Assembly: GCA_964598765.1 (NCBI GenBank)
Contig: CAZRCZ010000005.1
Location: forward strand, 1-64,000
Length of the DNA stretch: 64,000 nucleotides
Reading direction: 5' to 3'
Source of the DNA: CAZRCZ01 sp964598765
GTDB lineage: Bacteria > Sumerlaeota > Sumerlaeia > MVZB01 > JAJFLK01
Part shown: positions 25,436-34,226 of the stretch, one piece after another
How the letters are laid out: each line of letters begins with the position of its first letter
Position numbering within the stretch: position 1 is the first letter of the stretch
The notes under the pieces: model-generated
Seen by the model: the letters and a program-made list of their open reading frames with translations, nothing else
Database searches by the model: none
What the model was told of the DNA's origin: nothing
Made by a program: the position numbers and the translations under genes

Positions 25436-25659
25436 TCAAGTTGCCCGCGATGACGGGCAAACAAGTTCTTCGAGTTTTGCAATCGGCGGGGTTTGTCGTC
25501 GAAAAGCAACACGGAAGTCATCACTTCTTACCGCATCCGGACGGACGCACCGCGACAATTCCCATCCACTCCGGCGAGACTCTGGGTCCCGGATTGCTTG
25601 CCAAGATTCTGCGGGACTGCGAATTGGAACGGGAAGAATTTCTGCGCCTGCTTAGATGA
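25432..25659 (+). CDS. hicA: HicA-family mRNA interferase toxin
   Basis: A 75-residue HicA toxin whose ATG 25432 overlaps the hicB stop. The family signature is MTGKQVLRVLQSAGF followed by KQHGSHHFLPHPDGRTATIPIH (catalytic His in GSHH) and LGPGLLAKILRDCELERE. HicA binds and cleaves mRNA with a dsRBD-like fold. Complete and without frameshift, so the module is probably functional. Confidence 0.9.
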   Translation: MIKLPAMTGKQVLRVLQSAGFVVEKQHGSHHFLPHPDGRTATIPIHSGETLGPGLLAKILRDCELEREEFLRLLR

Positions 25660-25693
25660 TCCTTCTTCGAGAGACGATTCAAGTCCAAGCGAG

Positions 25694-26215
25694 CTAAACC
25701 GTTTCCCCTTCCAAAAACTCCCCCAACGCCTCGATGTATCCTTCAAGGTAGCTGACCACCTCGTCGCGGAACGCCCGCGAGGCGAGTTGATCGTCGTCGG
25801 CGAAGGGTATATCGGAGCAAAAGTAATAGGCGTCGTCGTGGAAGTGACGCATCTCGTGTTCCAGCTCTTCGTCGGTGTCCATGACGTCCTCGAGAAATTC
25901 GGTCATGGATTCGCCGCTTTCCGTGATTCCGTGCTCGATCCGTTCGCTGGTCTCGCGGTCCTTGGTGGATAGTCCCACGCGCGCGACGCCGTCGTCGGAA
26001 AGAACGCAAACGAAGAACTCGGAATCCTCGTTGACGATCAGACTGACGCGAAGGTCTTCCCCTTCGAGCGGACCCGGCTCCGCCAATTCCACGATTTCAA
26101 AACGGGCGTCGCCGACGTAATGCTCTTCGATCCAGCCGCCTAAATCGGAGCCGGCGGAGGAATCCAATTCATCTTCGTCGTCATCGTCGAACTCATCGTC
26201 ATCATCGTCAATCAT
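25694..26215 (-). CDS. Highly acidic protein of unknown function
   Basis: A 173-residue protein starting at ATG 26215 with AAAGGAAAA upstream. The first ~20 residues are almost all Asp/Glu (MIDDDDDEFDDDDEDELD). The rest is acidic but well structured in pattern: FEIVELAEPGPLEGEDLRVSLIVNEDSEFFVCVLSDDG and a helical C-terminus. No signal, span or known motif. It precedes apt, 47 bp away in transcription order after apt. Function unknown. Confidence 0.75.
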   Translation of the reverse strand: MIDDDDDEFDDDDEDELDSSAGSDLGGWIEEHYVGDARFEIVELAEPGPLEGEDLRVSLIVNEDSEFFVCVLSDDGVARVGLSTKDRETSERIEHGITESGESMTEFLEDVMDTDEELEHEMRHFHDDAYYFCSDIPFADDDQLASRAFRDEVVSYLEGYIEALGEFLEGETV

Positions 26216-26262
26216 CTCGGTTTTCCTTTCTCCGGATATCGCCGGTCGGCTGAATCGCCGCT

Positions 26263-26781
26263 TCAGTATTTGATGAAGGAATAGTAGGGGCGACCGCCCA
26301 ATTTTTCGCGCCCCTTGAGAAACGTCAGTTCAATCAAGGTGCCGATGGCGGTAATTTTGCCCCCCAAACGCTCGACGAGTTGGCAAGTTGCGCCGAGCGT
26401 GCCGCCGGTGGCGAGAAGATCGTCCACGATAACGACATGCTCGCCGGGTTGAATTGCGTCGGCGTGGATTTCAAGGCTCCCGCTCCCGTATTCCAATTCG
26501 TAAACCTCCTTGATCGTCTTGTGCGGAAGTTTACCCGGCTTGCGGGCCATCACAAGGCCGACTCCCAGCGCGTAGCTGACCGCCGTGGCGAAGATCAAGC
26601 CACGGGACTCGATGCCGACGATTCGGTGCGGCTTGGGGGAATCGTTGCGATGTTGCTCGATGAACAAGTCCACCGCCGCCTTGAACGCCTTGGGATGATT
26701 CAGGAGCGGCGTGATGTCCTTGAAGACAATACCCGGCTTGGGAAAATCGGGAATATCGCGTATGTATTTGGTCAAATTCAT
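26263..26781 (-). CDS. apt: Adenine phosphoribosyltransferase
   Basis: Apt makes AMP from adenine and PRPP in purine salvage. The 172-residue protein starts at ATG 26781 (MNLTKYIRDIPDFPKPGIVFKDITPLL). The dimer/substrate block GIESRGLIFATAVSYALGVG and PRPP loop VVIVDDLLATGGTLGA are intact. Length is normal for the family. Confidence 0.97.
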   Translation of the reverse strand: MNLTKYIRDIPDFPKPGIVFKDITPLLNHPKAFKAAVDLFIEQHRNDSPKPHRIVGIESRGLIFATAVSYALGVGLVMARKPGKLPHKTIKEVYELEYGSGSLEIHADAIQPGEHVVIVDDLLATGGTLGATCQLVERLGGKITAIGTLIELTFLKGREKLGGRPYYSFIKY

Positions 26782-26897
26782 CGGTTGCCGGCCTTGGGCA
26801 CGAGTTCCCTAAATCATCCACCTCTGGGACCAAGAATCAAGTGGAGAATCCGCGCGGACAAAACGAATCGCTCATGGGGGTGGATTCATCTCATCAT

Positions 26898-28172
26898 TCA
26901 GGAACAAGCCGACACAATCGCGGCCTGCGCTTCGCGCAACGATGGAAACCGTTGCGCCGGATCAATGTGCATCGTCCGTACCAACGCGTCGGACAGCGCC
27001 GGCGGAAGGTCGGGACGCAATTGACGAAGCGGAATCGCGGGGACGTTGGGGTGTTTTTTCTCGAACATGTGCAGAATCGTCCGTCCCAGCGCGAACTGGT
27101 CGGAGAGGGCGTTGGCGGGATGCCCCATGTTCAACTCGGGCGCCATGTAGGCAGGAGTCCCCAAAAGCATGTTGCGTTGCGTGAATTGCTCGCGGTCCAC
27201 GGGCAGATGGGCGCGGCTGATACCGAAATCGGCCAGCTTAATCAGACCTCGATCGGCCATAAGAATGTTGCCCGGTTTGATGTCCCTATGCACGATTCCC
27301 TTTTCATGAAGGTAAATCATCGCGTTGAAGGCTTGCCGTATGATGCTGAGCTTCTCACCCCAGACAAGGTCTCCCTTTCCGATTCGGTCGAGGAGTGTTC
27401 CCCCCGGCACATATTCCATGGCGATGTAAAAGGTGTATCCGGTGTTTCCCGTGTCATAGACGTGCAAAATGTTGGGATGATTCAACTGCGCCATGATGAG
27501 CGCCTCGCGTCGGAAGCGGTCAATCACTTCCTCCGTGTCGCCGAAAGAACGGAGCAAAACCTTGAGCGCGACCATGCGGTCCAAGCTGACCTGCGTGGCC
27601 TTGTAAACCGTTCCCATCGCTCCGGCTCCGAGCACCCCCAAAATCTTGTAGCCCGCGAACACCGGCGTTTCCTCATCTTCAGCCGCCGCGCTTGCGCTTC
27701 TCGGAAAAGGTTCAGCCATCGGCTCGCCGGAGGTCATTAATCCCGGAGATTCCGCGATAGTTTGGGCCAATGAATGAGGAGGTGTCGTCAGATTGGCAAG
27801 GAGATCGCCAACGTTCTGAAGAAAGCCCTCCTCGACGAACGGTTTTTCAACGTAAACGTTAGCGCCGAGTCCCAGAAGCTCCATTTCTTTTCTTTGGGCC
27901 TGCGGCATCTCCGAGCAGATCACGATGGGAACGGACTCGTGGCGGGGAGAAGATCGCAAGAGACGGCAAATCTCCTCTCCGCGCAGGGAAGGCAAATCCA
28001 AATCCAAAACAACCAAGTCAGGCGGTTCTTCCAGACAGGCGCGAAGTCCCTTGAGGCCATCGTCAATCAGGCGGGGATGTCCCAGTTCGGCTTGCCGGAT
28101 CAAGCGCTCCAGATAAAATCCGAAATCGGGATCATCCTCGATGATGTAGATGAGATACTTGCCGCTACTCAT
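26898..28172 (-). CDS. Response-regulator receiver fused to a Ser/Thr protein kinase
   Basis: A 424-residue fusion starting at ATG 28172. Residues 1-130 are a receiver domain with acidic pocket E12/D13/D14, phospho-acceptor D57 (VVLDLDLP) and K110. A ~40-residue linker leads to a Hanks-type kinase (residues ~175-424): glycine loop LGAGAMGTV, K204 in VALKVLL, HRDIKPGN (296-303), DFG (315-317) and APE (344-346). All catalytic residues are present, so it should be active. No membrane span. It overlaps the stop of the upstream histidine kinase (ATGA), so that kinase is the obvious phospho-donor. Target proteins unknown. Confidence 0.92.
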   Translation of the reverse strand: MSSGKYLIYIIEDDPDFGFYLERLIRQAELGHPRLIDDGLKGLRACLEEPPDLVVLDLDLPSLRGEEICRLLRSSPRHESVPIVICSEMPQAQRKEMELLGLGANVYVEKPFVEEGFLQNVGDLLANLTTPPHSLAQTIAESPGLMTSGEPMAEPFPRSASAAAEDEETPVFAGYKILGVLGAGAMGTVYKATQVSLDRMVALKVLLRSFGDTEEVIDRFRREALIMAQLNHPNILHVYDTGNTGYTFYIAMEYVPGGTLLDRIGKGDLVWGEKLSIIRQAFNAMIYLHEKGIVHRDIKPGNILMADRGLIKLADFGISRAHLPVDREQFTQRNMLLGTPAYMAPELNMGHPANALSDQFALGRTILHMFEKKHPNVPAIPLRQLRPDLPPALSDALVRTMHIDPAQRFPSLREAQAAIVSACS

Positions 28173-30154
28173 GTCATCGGACCTTGATCAGATTGTGGCA
28201 CAGCCGCCCCCGGCTCTGCGCCGACGGCCTTCGGGAATCGAACGCAGAATGTCGTTCCTCTTTCGGGCGCCGACTCAACCCAGATTTTTCCTCCCAGAAG
28301 ATTGAGCAAGTGGCGCGCCGAAGCCAGACCAAGCCCTGTGCCTTCGCGCTTGCGTCCTCCGGGGAGGCGATAAAATTCGGAAAAAATCGCTTCCTGATAT
28401 TCCGTAGGAATCCAAGGTCCGTCATTTCGGACCGAGAAAATCACCCCTTCGGCGTCGGGCGTCACGTTGATTTCAACCAAACTTCGCCCGTATTTGAAGG
28501 CGTTGTCAATCAGGTTCTGGACGACTCGCCCCGCGCCGGTGAGATCGGAGTGGACCCAAACGGGAGGAGAAGCCGCGGCGGTTTCCAACGGCACCCCCGC
28601 CAGCGTGATGTGATGAGGCTTGTCCTTGATTTCAAGGAGTCCGACAATCTCGCGGATTTGATGCCAGAGGTCAAAGTCTTGCAGTTGAAACTCCATTTCG
28701 CCCCTGCGAATTTTCTCGAGTTCCAACACCTGCGCGACAATGTTGCGCAGACGGATGGACGCGCTCTGGATCCGGCTTGCCAGCGTCCGCGAGTTGGGCG
28801 AAAGTTCGGGAACCTCATGCAGATCGGTGGAAAATCCGATGATCGCCGCAAGAGGCTTGTTGAGATCATGGACAAGAAACCGATAGAACTGTTCCCGTTC
28901 GCGCTGGGCGGCGCGCAAGGCTTCCTCGGCTCTTTTTCTTTCCGTGATGTCCTCGACGATCCCTTCATAGGAAACCGTCTGACCGGCTTCATCGCGCCGT
29001 GAGCGGGCGCTTTCACGAACGTGTATGATGGATCCGTCGCGCCGGACCCATTTCGATTCCAGTTCGTTCACCTCCCCGTCCCGCTCAATCGTTTCCTTGA
29101 AAGCGTCGCGTGAGGCGGCTGAATCAAATCCTTCGCGCTCCAAATCGCGCCGTTTCAATTCTTCGAGCGATTCGTAACCCAGCATCGCCAGCAAGGCGGG
29201 ATTGGCCGTTTCGATTTCGCCCGACGGTTGGGTTCGATAAACGCCGAGCGGAATATTGTTCACAAGCGTTCGGAATCGCTCTTCGCTCTGGCGTAACGCC
29301 TCCTCCGCTCGTTTGCGCTCGCTGATGTCGCGGGTCAGACCGAGGATGCCGATTGGTTTGCCCGCGTCATCGCGCATGAATCGCCAAGTTAGCTCGGCCC
29401 AGAATGTTTGTCTCGCCTTGTTGTAAACCTCCAGTTCACGCCTCCAGACCCGGTTGGGATCGCCGCGTCCCTCGGCCTCGTCAGCCAACGCCTTGGCCAC
29501 GGTCCTCCGGGATGCCGCCACCGATGCGGACGGCATGAGGTCTTCAAGCGTCAGCGCCATCATTTCCTCGGCCGTATAACCGTGGACGCGCTCAGCCGAG
29601 GGACTCATGTAGGTGTATCGCAATTGCAGGTCCGTGGTCCAAACGAGGTCGGCGATATTCGCGGCCACGAGCCGGTGGCGTTCCTCGCTTTGTTTCAACG
29701 CTTCCTCGAAATTTCGTTGCTCGGTGATGTCTTCGGTGATGCCGCCGAGCCGGTAAATCTCCCCGGTTTCGTTTCGGATCGGAAAGGCGCGGGTCCGCAC
29801 CCACCGCCATGTTCCGTCGGAGCTAAGGATTCGATAGACAAATTCGGTCTTTTCCTTGAGTCGGCCATCGGGCATGGCCTCGAAAAATTGCGCGCGGTCG
29901 TCGCGGTGAATGGTGGACATTCCCATCGTTTCGCCGAGATCGCTGGCCGGCCGTCCCCAAATGGATTCGAAGGCCGGACTCACGTAGATCCAGTGGCGAT
30001 AATCCTCGGAGCTGATCCAGAGAACCTCGCGGATGTTATCCACCAATTGGCGGAATTGAAGTTCGCTTTCCCGCGCGCGATTCAATTCTTCCGTCAGAAC
30101 TTGGATGCGCTCTTCCAAATCCGCAACCGTCGCGCGTTGTCCCTTATTAGCCAT
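28169..30154 (-). CDS. Cytoplasmic multi-PAS sensor histidine kinase
   Basis: A 661-residue kinase. ATG 30154 has AGGAGCGGCGG upstream; TTG 30181 is rejected. After a short coiled coil there are three PAS/PAC modules (~30-145, ~160-285, ~290-410; endings GGITEDITEQ, GLTRDISERKRAEEA, GIVEDITERKRAEEA). HisKA has H430 in FLVHDLNKPLAAIIGF. The HATPase has NLIDNAFKYG and GTGLGLASARHLLNLLGGKIWVES. No membrane segment is seen, so it senses an internal signal, perhaps redox or small molecules through PAS. It is translationally coupled to the receiver-kinase gene. Confidence 0.93.
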   Translation of the reverse strand: MANKGQRATVADLEERIQVLTEELNRARESELQFRQLVDNIREVLWISSEDYRHWIYVSPAFESIWGRPASDLGETMGMSTIHRDDRAQFFEAMPDGRLKEKTEFVYRILSSDGTWRWVRTRAFPIRNETGEIYRLGGITEDITEQRNFEEALKQSEERHRLVAANIADLVWTTDLQLRYTYMSPSAERVHGYTAEEMMALTLEDLMPSASVAASRRTVAKALADEAEGRGDPNRVWRRELEVYNKARQTFWAELTWRFMRDDAGKPIGILGLTRDISERKRAEEALRQSEERFRTLVNNIPLGVYRTQPSGEIETANPALLAMLGYESLEELKRRDLEREGFDSAASRDAFKETIERDGEVNELESKWVRRDGSIIHVRESARSRRDEAGQTVSYEGIVEDITERKRAEEALRAAQREREQFYRFLVHDLNKPLAAIIGFSTDLHEVPELSPNSRTLASRIQSASIRLRNIVAQVLELEKIRRGEMEFQLQDFDLWHQIREIVGLLEIKDKPHHITLAGVPLETAAASPPVWVHSDLTGAGRVVQNLIDNAFKYGRSLVEINVTPDAEGVIFSVRNDGPWIPTEYQEAIFSEFYRLPGGRKREGTGLGLASARHLLNLLGGKIWVESAPERGTTFCVRFPKAVGAEPGAAVPQSDQGPMT

Positions 30155-30242
30155 CCGCCGCTCCTGAACAAGACCCCACAATTCAACACAAAGTCGCGAT
30201 GGGGGTTCAATGCTTTTCGGAGAACGGGAACTTGTCCGATAA

Positions 30243-30290
30243 AGGAAATTCGCGGGACAGGCACGCGGGCGAACCCACGCGAGCTAGGCC
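30243..30290. repeat. Dispersed repeat, partner of 63649-63697
   Basis: A 48-bp segment with core GGGACAGGCACGCGG matches the reverse complement of 63649-63697 at 41 of 48 positions by eye. It sits between the histidine kinase and metal permease genes. Confidence 0.75.
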
Positions 30291-30336
30291 TCGAATTTTC
30301 CTTGGGCGGTATTTGTAAGGCCGATTCGAGAGCGGT

Positions 30337-31260
30337 TCATTCCGTTTTTGAAGACGAAGGGCGCAACCGATTGACCAGCGCGCAGATCGCGAGCGCGGTC
30401 CCGAAGGCGGCGACCAGCGACGAACCGGTCGGCATATCCATCGCCGCGGAGAACCAAAGCCCGCCGATGCTGGCCAAGAGTGCGACGCCCCAGCCGAACC
30501 AGAGTTGAAGCGCGAATCTCCTGAATAGAATCGCCGCGCACACGGCCGGGATGATGAGAAAACTAAAAACCACCAGCACCCCTCCGATCTTCACCGATTC
30601 CGTGACCATCACGCCGAAGATCGCGTAGAAGACGAAATCGAACCATCGCACGTTGATGCCGGAGGATTCGGCGCGGGAGACACTGCCGGAAATCGCCAGA
30701 AATTTGTCGCGCCAAATCCAATGCGGAACGGCCAGCGCGAAATAGAGAACCCCGAGCTTCATCACCTCTTCCCAATTCACGAAGAGAATGTTGCCGGTCA
30801 TCATTTCCTCAAGTTTCTCGCCGCCGTGCGCCGTTTTGTTCAAAACCAGCATCGCCAACGCCGCCGAGACGACATAGACGATGCCGATAATGGCCTCGTG
30901 CGGAACGCGATTGTCCTTGAATCGCCCGACGGAGAAGAGCGCGGCTCCCAGAAATGCAAAACCGACCGACATGGCGTAGGCCAAGGCTTCCTCCCGCGGA
31001 TTCTCCTCCTCGCCCATTTCGGTTTGCGCCGCCTGAATTTCAGCTTGGGCGTCAACGGCGTTTTCGTGATGATGACTTCCCTCCGGCCCAAGAACCATCG
31101 GAGCGACCAAAAGCGCGACCGCGCTTCCGAGCGCGGCCATTTGGGCGAGGGCGAGATCAACAAAGATCACGCCCCTGCGAATGATGTGAAGCCCCAAATA
31201 ACAGTGAAGCGCGGCGATAATCAGGCATGCGGCAAACGGCGCGGCGAGGATATTCAACAT
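30337..31260 (-). CDS. Metal ABC transporter permease (ZnuB/MntB type)
   Basis: A 307-residue permease of the family 3 (zinc/manganese) importers, starting at ATG 31260. Eight or so membrane spans are visible, with the conserved GVIFVDLALAQMAALGSAVAL near the start and ESVKIGGVLVVFSFLIIPAVCAA later. Residues ~60-95 form a polar loop with HHH and many acidic residues, possibly a metal-collecting insert. The binding protein gene is 18 bp upstream. No ATPase gene follows in this operon. Confidence 0.9.
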   Translation of the reverse strand: MLNILAAPFAACLIIAALHCYLGLHIIRRGVIFVDLALAQMAALGSAVALLVAPMVLGPEGSHHHENAVDAQAEIQAAQTEMGEEENPREEALAYAMSVGFAFLGAALFSVGRFKDNRVPHEAIIGIVYVVSAALAMLVLNKTAHGGEKLEEMMTGNILFVNWEEVMKLGVLYFALAVPHWIWRDKFLAISGSVSRAESSGINVRWFDFVFYAIFGVMVTESVKIGGVLVVFSFLIIPAVCAAILFRRFALQLWFGWGVALLASIGGLWFSAAMDMPTGSSLVAAFGTALAICALVNRLRPSSSKTE

Positions 31261-31278
31261 GACGTTATGCTCCTTACG

Positions 31279-32349
31279 TCAATTCGGATTTTTCGTGGGT
31301 TGAGATAGACCCTGATGTTCGGCGGCGGCGGTCAAACGATTGACGCAATTATCAATAAGCGAAATGTAATCTTTCGCTTCCGGTTGTCCGCCTACCGACA
31401 TCGCCGCGACGACGACGCTGGCTCCGGCCTTTTGCGCGATTTCGTCGGGAGCTTTTTTGTCGTAGAACGGCTCCATCAGAATGAGTCTGATGTTTTGTTG
31501 TTTCATTAAATCAAGAAGCTCGGAGACGTGCCCCGGTCCAGGCGGAATGCCCGGTTTCGGTTCGACTTCCGACGGGACCTCGAGCCCAAATCGCGTCACG
31601 AAATAAGTCCAGCTTTTGTGGTAGGTGATGATTTTCGCTCCGCGCAGGGGGCGCATTTTAGCGAACCAACCGCCCAGCGCCGGAACGGGATGTTCTTTCA
31701 GATAATCGTCGAGCTTTCCCGTCGTTTGCATTTCCCAAAGTTTGTCGCCGCCGGCCGAAGCGGCGAGTTCGAGTCCGAAACTCGCCTCGTCAACCCGCTT
31801 GATGAAATCCTTGAGGTTGCCTTCGTAATCGGCGGCGTGATCGGCGTCGAGTTGTTCGAGCCGTTTGGCAATGCTTGTTGCGACGATCCGAATGTTGTAG
31901 GGATCGGTCCAGTAGTGCGGATTTCCGGCGGGGTGAACGTCGCCGAGCGTGAGACCGGACGACGCGGCAATTTGGTTGCTCGGAACTTCCAGCGCGGCGA
32001 TGCCGGCCGAGGCGTCGAGATGACCCGGTTGGCCCGGAAGAATTTTCTTGTTGCGCGCCCCTTCGACGATGAGCTTTTCATAGCCCGCCTCCAGTTGCAT
32101 TCCGATCCGAATCCAGAGGTCGGCCTCGCGCGATTGCATCATGTAACTCGGCTTGGCTTCGATCATGTGCAGATTTTGATTGCCGGTGGCGATGGAGACG
32201 ACTTCGACGTGATCGCGCCCGACTTGTTTGGCCGCGTCGGCCAGATCGGGCGTGGTCGTGACGACGTTGAGGACTTTGTCCTTGGCGTCAGAGAGCGTCG
32301 CGTGAACCATAAGGTTCGCGGCGATTGCGAGCATGAAGATCCGTTTCAT
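31279..32349 (-). CDS. Metal ABC transporter substrate-binding protein (ZnuA/TroA type)
   Basis: A 356-residue periplasmic protein with signal peptide (MKRIFMLAIAANLMVHATLSDA), starting at ATG 32349. Cluster A-I metal-binding fold: VVTTTPDLADAAKQVG, a ligand His in QNLHMIEAKPS, another in GDVHPAGNPHYW, HKSWTYF and MEPFYDKKAPDEIA. No His-rich loop is present, so manganese is as possible as zinc. It lies between the barrel gene (15 bp) and permease (18 bp). Confidence 0.9.
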   Translation of the reverse strand: MKRIFMLAIAANLMVHATLSDAKDKVLNVVTTTPDLADAAKQVGRDHVEVVSIATGNQNLHMIEAKPSYMMQSREADLWIRIGMQLEAGYEKLIVEGARNKKILPGQPGHLDASAGIAALEVPSNQIAASSGLTLGDVHPAGNPHYWTDPYNIRIVATSIAKRLEQLDADHAADYEGNLKDFIKRVDEASFGLELAASAGGDKLWEMQTTGKLDDYLKEHPVPALGGWFAKMRPLRGAKIITYHKSWTYFVTRFGLEVPSEVEPKPGIPPGPGHVSELLDLMKQQNIRLILMEPFYDKKAPDEIAQKAGASVVVAAMSVGGQPEAKDYISLIDNCVNRLTAAAEHQGLSQPTKNPN

Positions 32350-32364
32350 TTGTTGATCCTTTCG

Positions 32365-33699
32365 TCAGTAGATATGCGGCGAGTGCGAGCCGAGACTAAA
32401 ATTGAATTGCAACCGGAGATCATTGGAGGATTGGCCTCCGTGATCAGGGTCATTTTCAATGTGGTTAAATTGAAGCCGATAATAGAGCCGCTCCGTTTGG
32501 CGGAACGTGATAAACGGGACGACGCCGAATTCAGTTCCCGATTGGTTGGCGACCTCCGAGACGTCCAATCGCATTCCGGCGGACCATCGCCGCGCAAATT
32601 GGTATTCGAAACTGGAATACGCGCCGACCAAATCCCCGCTCTGACCGGAGCCTGTGTCGTTTTGCATGGCGTAGAGTTCGTTCATCCAGACGATGGAATG
32701 GTAGAGACCTTGTTCTTGGGGTCGCCATTTGTAGGTGACATCCAATCCTTCGGCGATGCTCCGTCCGTCTTTCTTTTGCGGGATTGACGCGCCGGAGAGT
32801 CCGACCTCCAGCGTGGATTCGGGCGTCAAGTCCAAGACGTTTTTCCAGTGAACCAATTCGGTCCAGCCGCGCGCTTCCTGTCCGCCGAGCGGCGCCGGTT
32901 CGCGCCCGCCAAAAGAAAGAGGTTCGCGTCCGTAATCCACGTCGAAAACTTGAACGATGAATTCGCTGTAAACATTCCACGGGTTCGGAATAAGGCGGCT
33001 GAGGGAGAACCCGGTTCCGCTAAGTTGATCGCCGAAGAAATTGGTTTCGGCGGCGGGAAGATCAATCCAAGGGAGGGCATGGGCGTGAAGTTGATTGGCC
33101 TTGCCGAACGCCGCCTTGAATTTGCCGAGGCGCAACTGAAAATCAAGCGGTAAATCGAGAAACGTCAAGTAGGCTTCCTCAAAATTTCCGCTCCAATCGG
33201 TTCCGTCGCGCGCGAGCGCGTAGATCAGATCGAGGCGGACCGTGGACGAAATATCGGCCGTCAAAGTCAATTCCAGTTCGTCCAGAAAGAGATGTTTGGC
33301 GTCCTGTTTGGTGTCGTGCGCCGCGTCCAGCCCTTCGTAGATGAAATTTCCGATCATGGCGATGCGGACGTTGTATTTCTCGACGATTTGACGCATGACC
33401 GGCGGGAGATATTGTTCGATCCCTTTCCCGATGACGGGGGCAGAGCCGGGTGGAGGAGGAGCTTCGGCGGGCGCGTCGCCGGCCTTGAAACCCAAATCAC
33501 GCGCCACTCCTTTCCAAAGGTCGCGCATCACGGAACGCCGCACGGGTTCCGGCGCGCGGGGCGGAGCGACGGTTTGCTCCACGGGCGGAGTCTGCTGATT
33601 CGGCGGCGGGTGCGTGTCTTCCTGCGCCATGACTATTCCGGGAATGACCCCCATGAAAAATGCCATTCCAAAATTTGTGATCCAATGTGAACGATTCAT
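32365..33699 (-). CDS. Predicted outer-membrane beta-barrel of the metal-uptake operon
   Basis: A 444-residue exported protein starting at ATG 33699 with AAGGAA upstream. The signal peptide ends near PGIVMAQ. A proline-rich stretch (~30-85) precedes alternating hydrophobic/aromatic strands typical of a porin-like barrel: LDELELTLTADISSTVRLDLIYAL, DFQLRLGKFKAAFGK, LYYRLQFNHIEN, LRLQFNFSLG. First gene of a three-gene operon with binding protein and permease, so it probably brings the metal across the outer membrane. The exact family is not recognised. Confidence 0.8.
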   Translation of the reverse strand: MNRSHWITNFGMAFFMGVIPGIVMAQEDTHPPPNQQTPPVEQTVAPPRAPEPVRRSVMRDLWKGVARDLGFKAGDAPAEAPPPPGSAPVIGKGIEQYLPPVMRQIVEKYNVRIAMIGNFIYEGLDAAHDTKQDAKHLFLDELELTLTADISSTVRLDLIYALARDGTDWSGNFEEAYLTFLDLPLDFQLRLGKFKAAFGKANQLHAHALPWIDLPAAETNFFGDQLSGTGFSLSRLIPNPWNVYSEFIVQVFDVDYGREPLSFGGREPAPLGGQEARGWTELVHWKNVLDLTPESTLEVGLSGASIPQKKDGRSIAEGLDVTYKWRPQEQGLYHSIVWMNELYAMQNDTGSGQSGDLVGAYSSFEYQFARRWSAGMRLDVSEVANQSGTEFGVVPFITFRQTERLYYRLQFNHIENDPDHGGQSSNDLRLQFNFSLGSHSPHIY

Positions 33700-33829
33700 T
33701 ACTACGGATTCCTTAAGGTGACTTCACCGAGCCGATGCCCCGATAAGGCATTGACGATTGAACGGATTCCCCGCGCGATTGCCGCGACAACGGCGAAGCG
33801 CCCGGATTTATCTTTCAGGTGAAAAAAGG

Positions 33830-34147
33830 TTAGGCTTGGACCGGAGGCGAACGCCCCAAGCGCCAAAAAGAAACGTCGAACGAATGAATCGGATTTTGAT
33901 CTTGGGGAAGGGGAGAAGCGATTTCAACCGGCGGCGGAGCCGTCGGCGCGTCCGGCGGCGCGTCCTTGGCGTTGGTCAACCAAACGCACCACGCGCAACG
34001 CTCCATTTGCGCCGAGCCGTGCTTATGAGCGTGGGCGTGGAAGCCATAACCGAACGAAAGAGCGGCGATGCAAGCCGCGACGAGAAAGGCGCAGACCGAA
34101 CGCAAACGAAATAACGGGAACTTGGTTCTCTTATTCATTCCTCTCAT
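33830..34147 (-). CDS. Small exported His/Cys-containing protein
   Basis: A 105-residue protein starting at ATG 34147 (alternative ATG 34138). It has one hydrophobic segment (VCAFLVAACIAALSFGYGF) directly followed by HAHAHKHG and ERCAWCVW, a plausible metal-binding patch, then a proline-rich tail. It is upstream of the metal-uptake operon on the same strand, 130 bp away, so a role in metal homeostasis is likely but unproven. It resembles DUF2946-type small proteins in layout. Confidence 0.65.
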   Translation of the reverse strand: MRGMNKRTKFPLFRLRSVCAFLVAACIAALSFGYGFHAHAHKHGSAQMERCAWCVWLTNAKDAPPDAPTAPPPVEIASPLPQDQNPIHSFDVSFWRLGRSPPVQA

Positions 34148-34226
34148 TGACCGCCAAAGCCTCGCCCAATCATCGTTACCTGAATCGGCGGACGCTTGTC
34201 AATGCGATTTGACGCGGCATTCCTTC

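Noticed and set aside
31528..32787. 419-residue open frame on the plus strand
   Set aside because: Antisense to the metal-binding protein and barrel genes; no motif or start signal.
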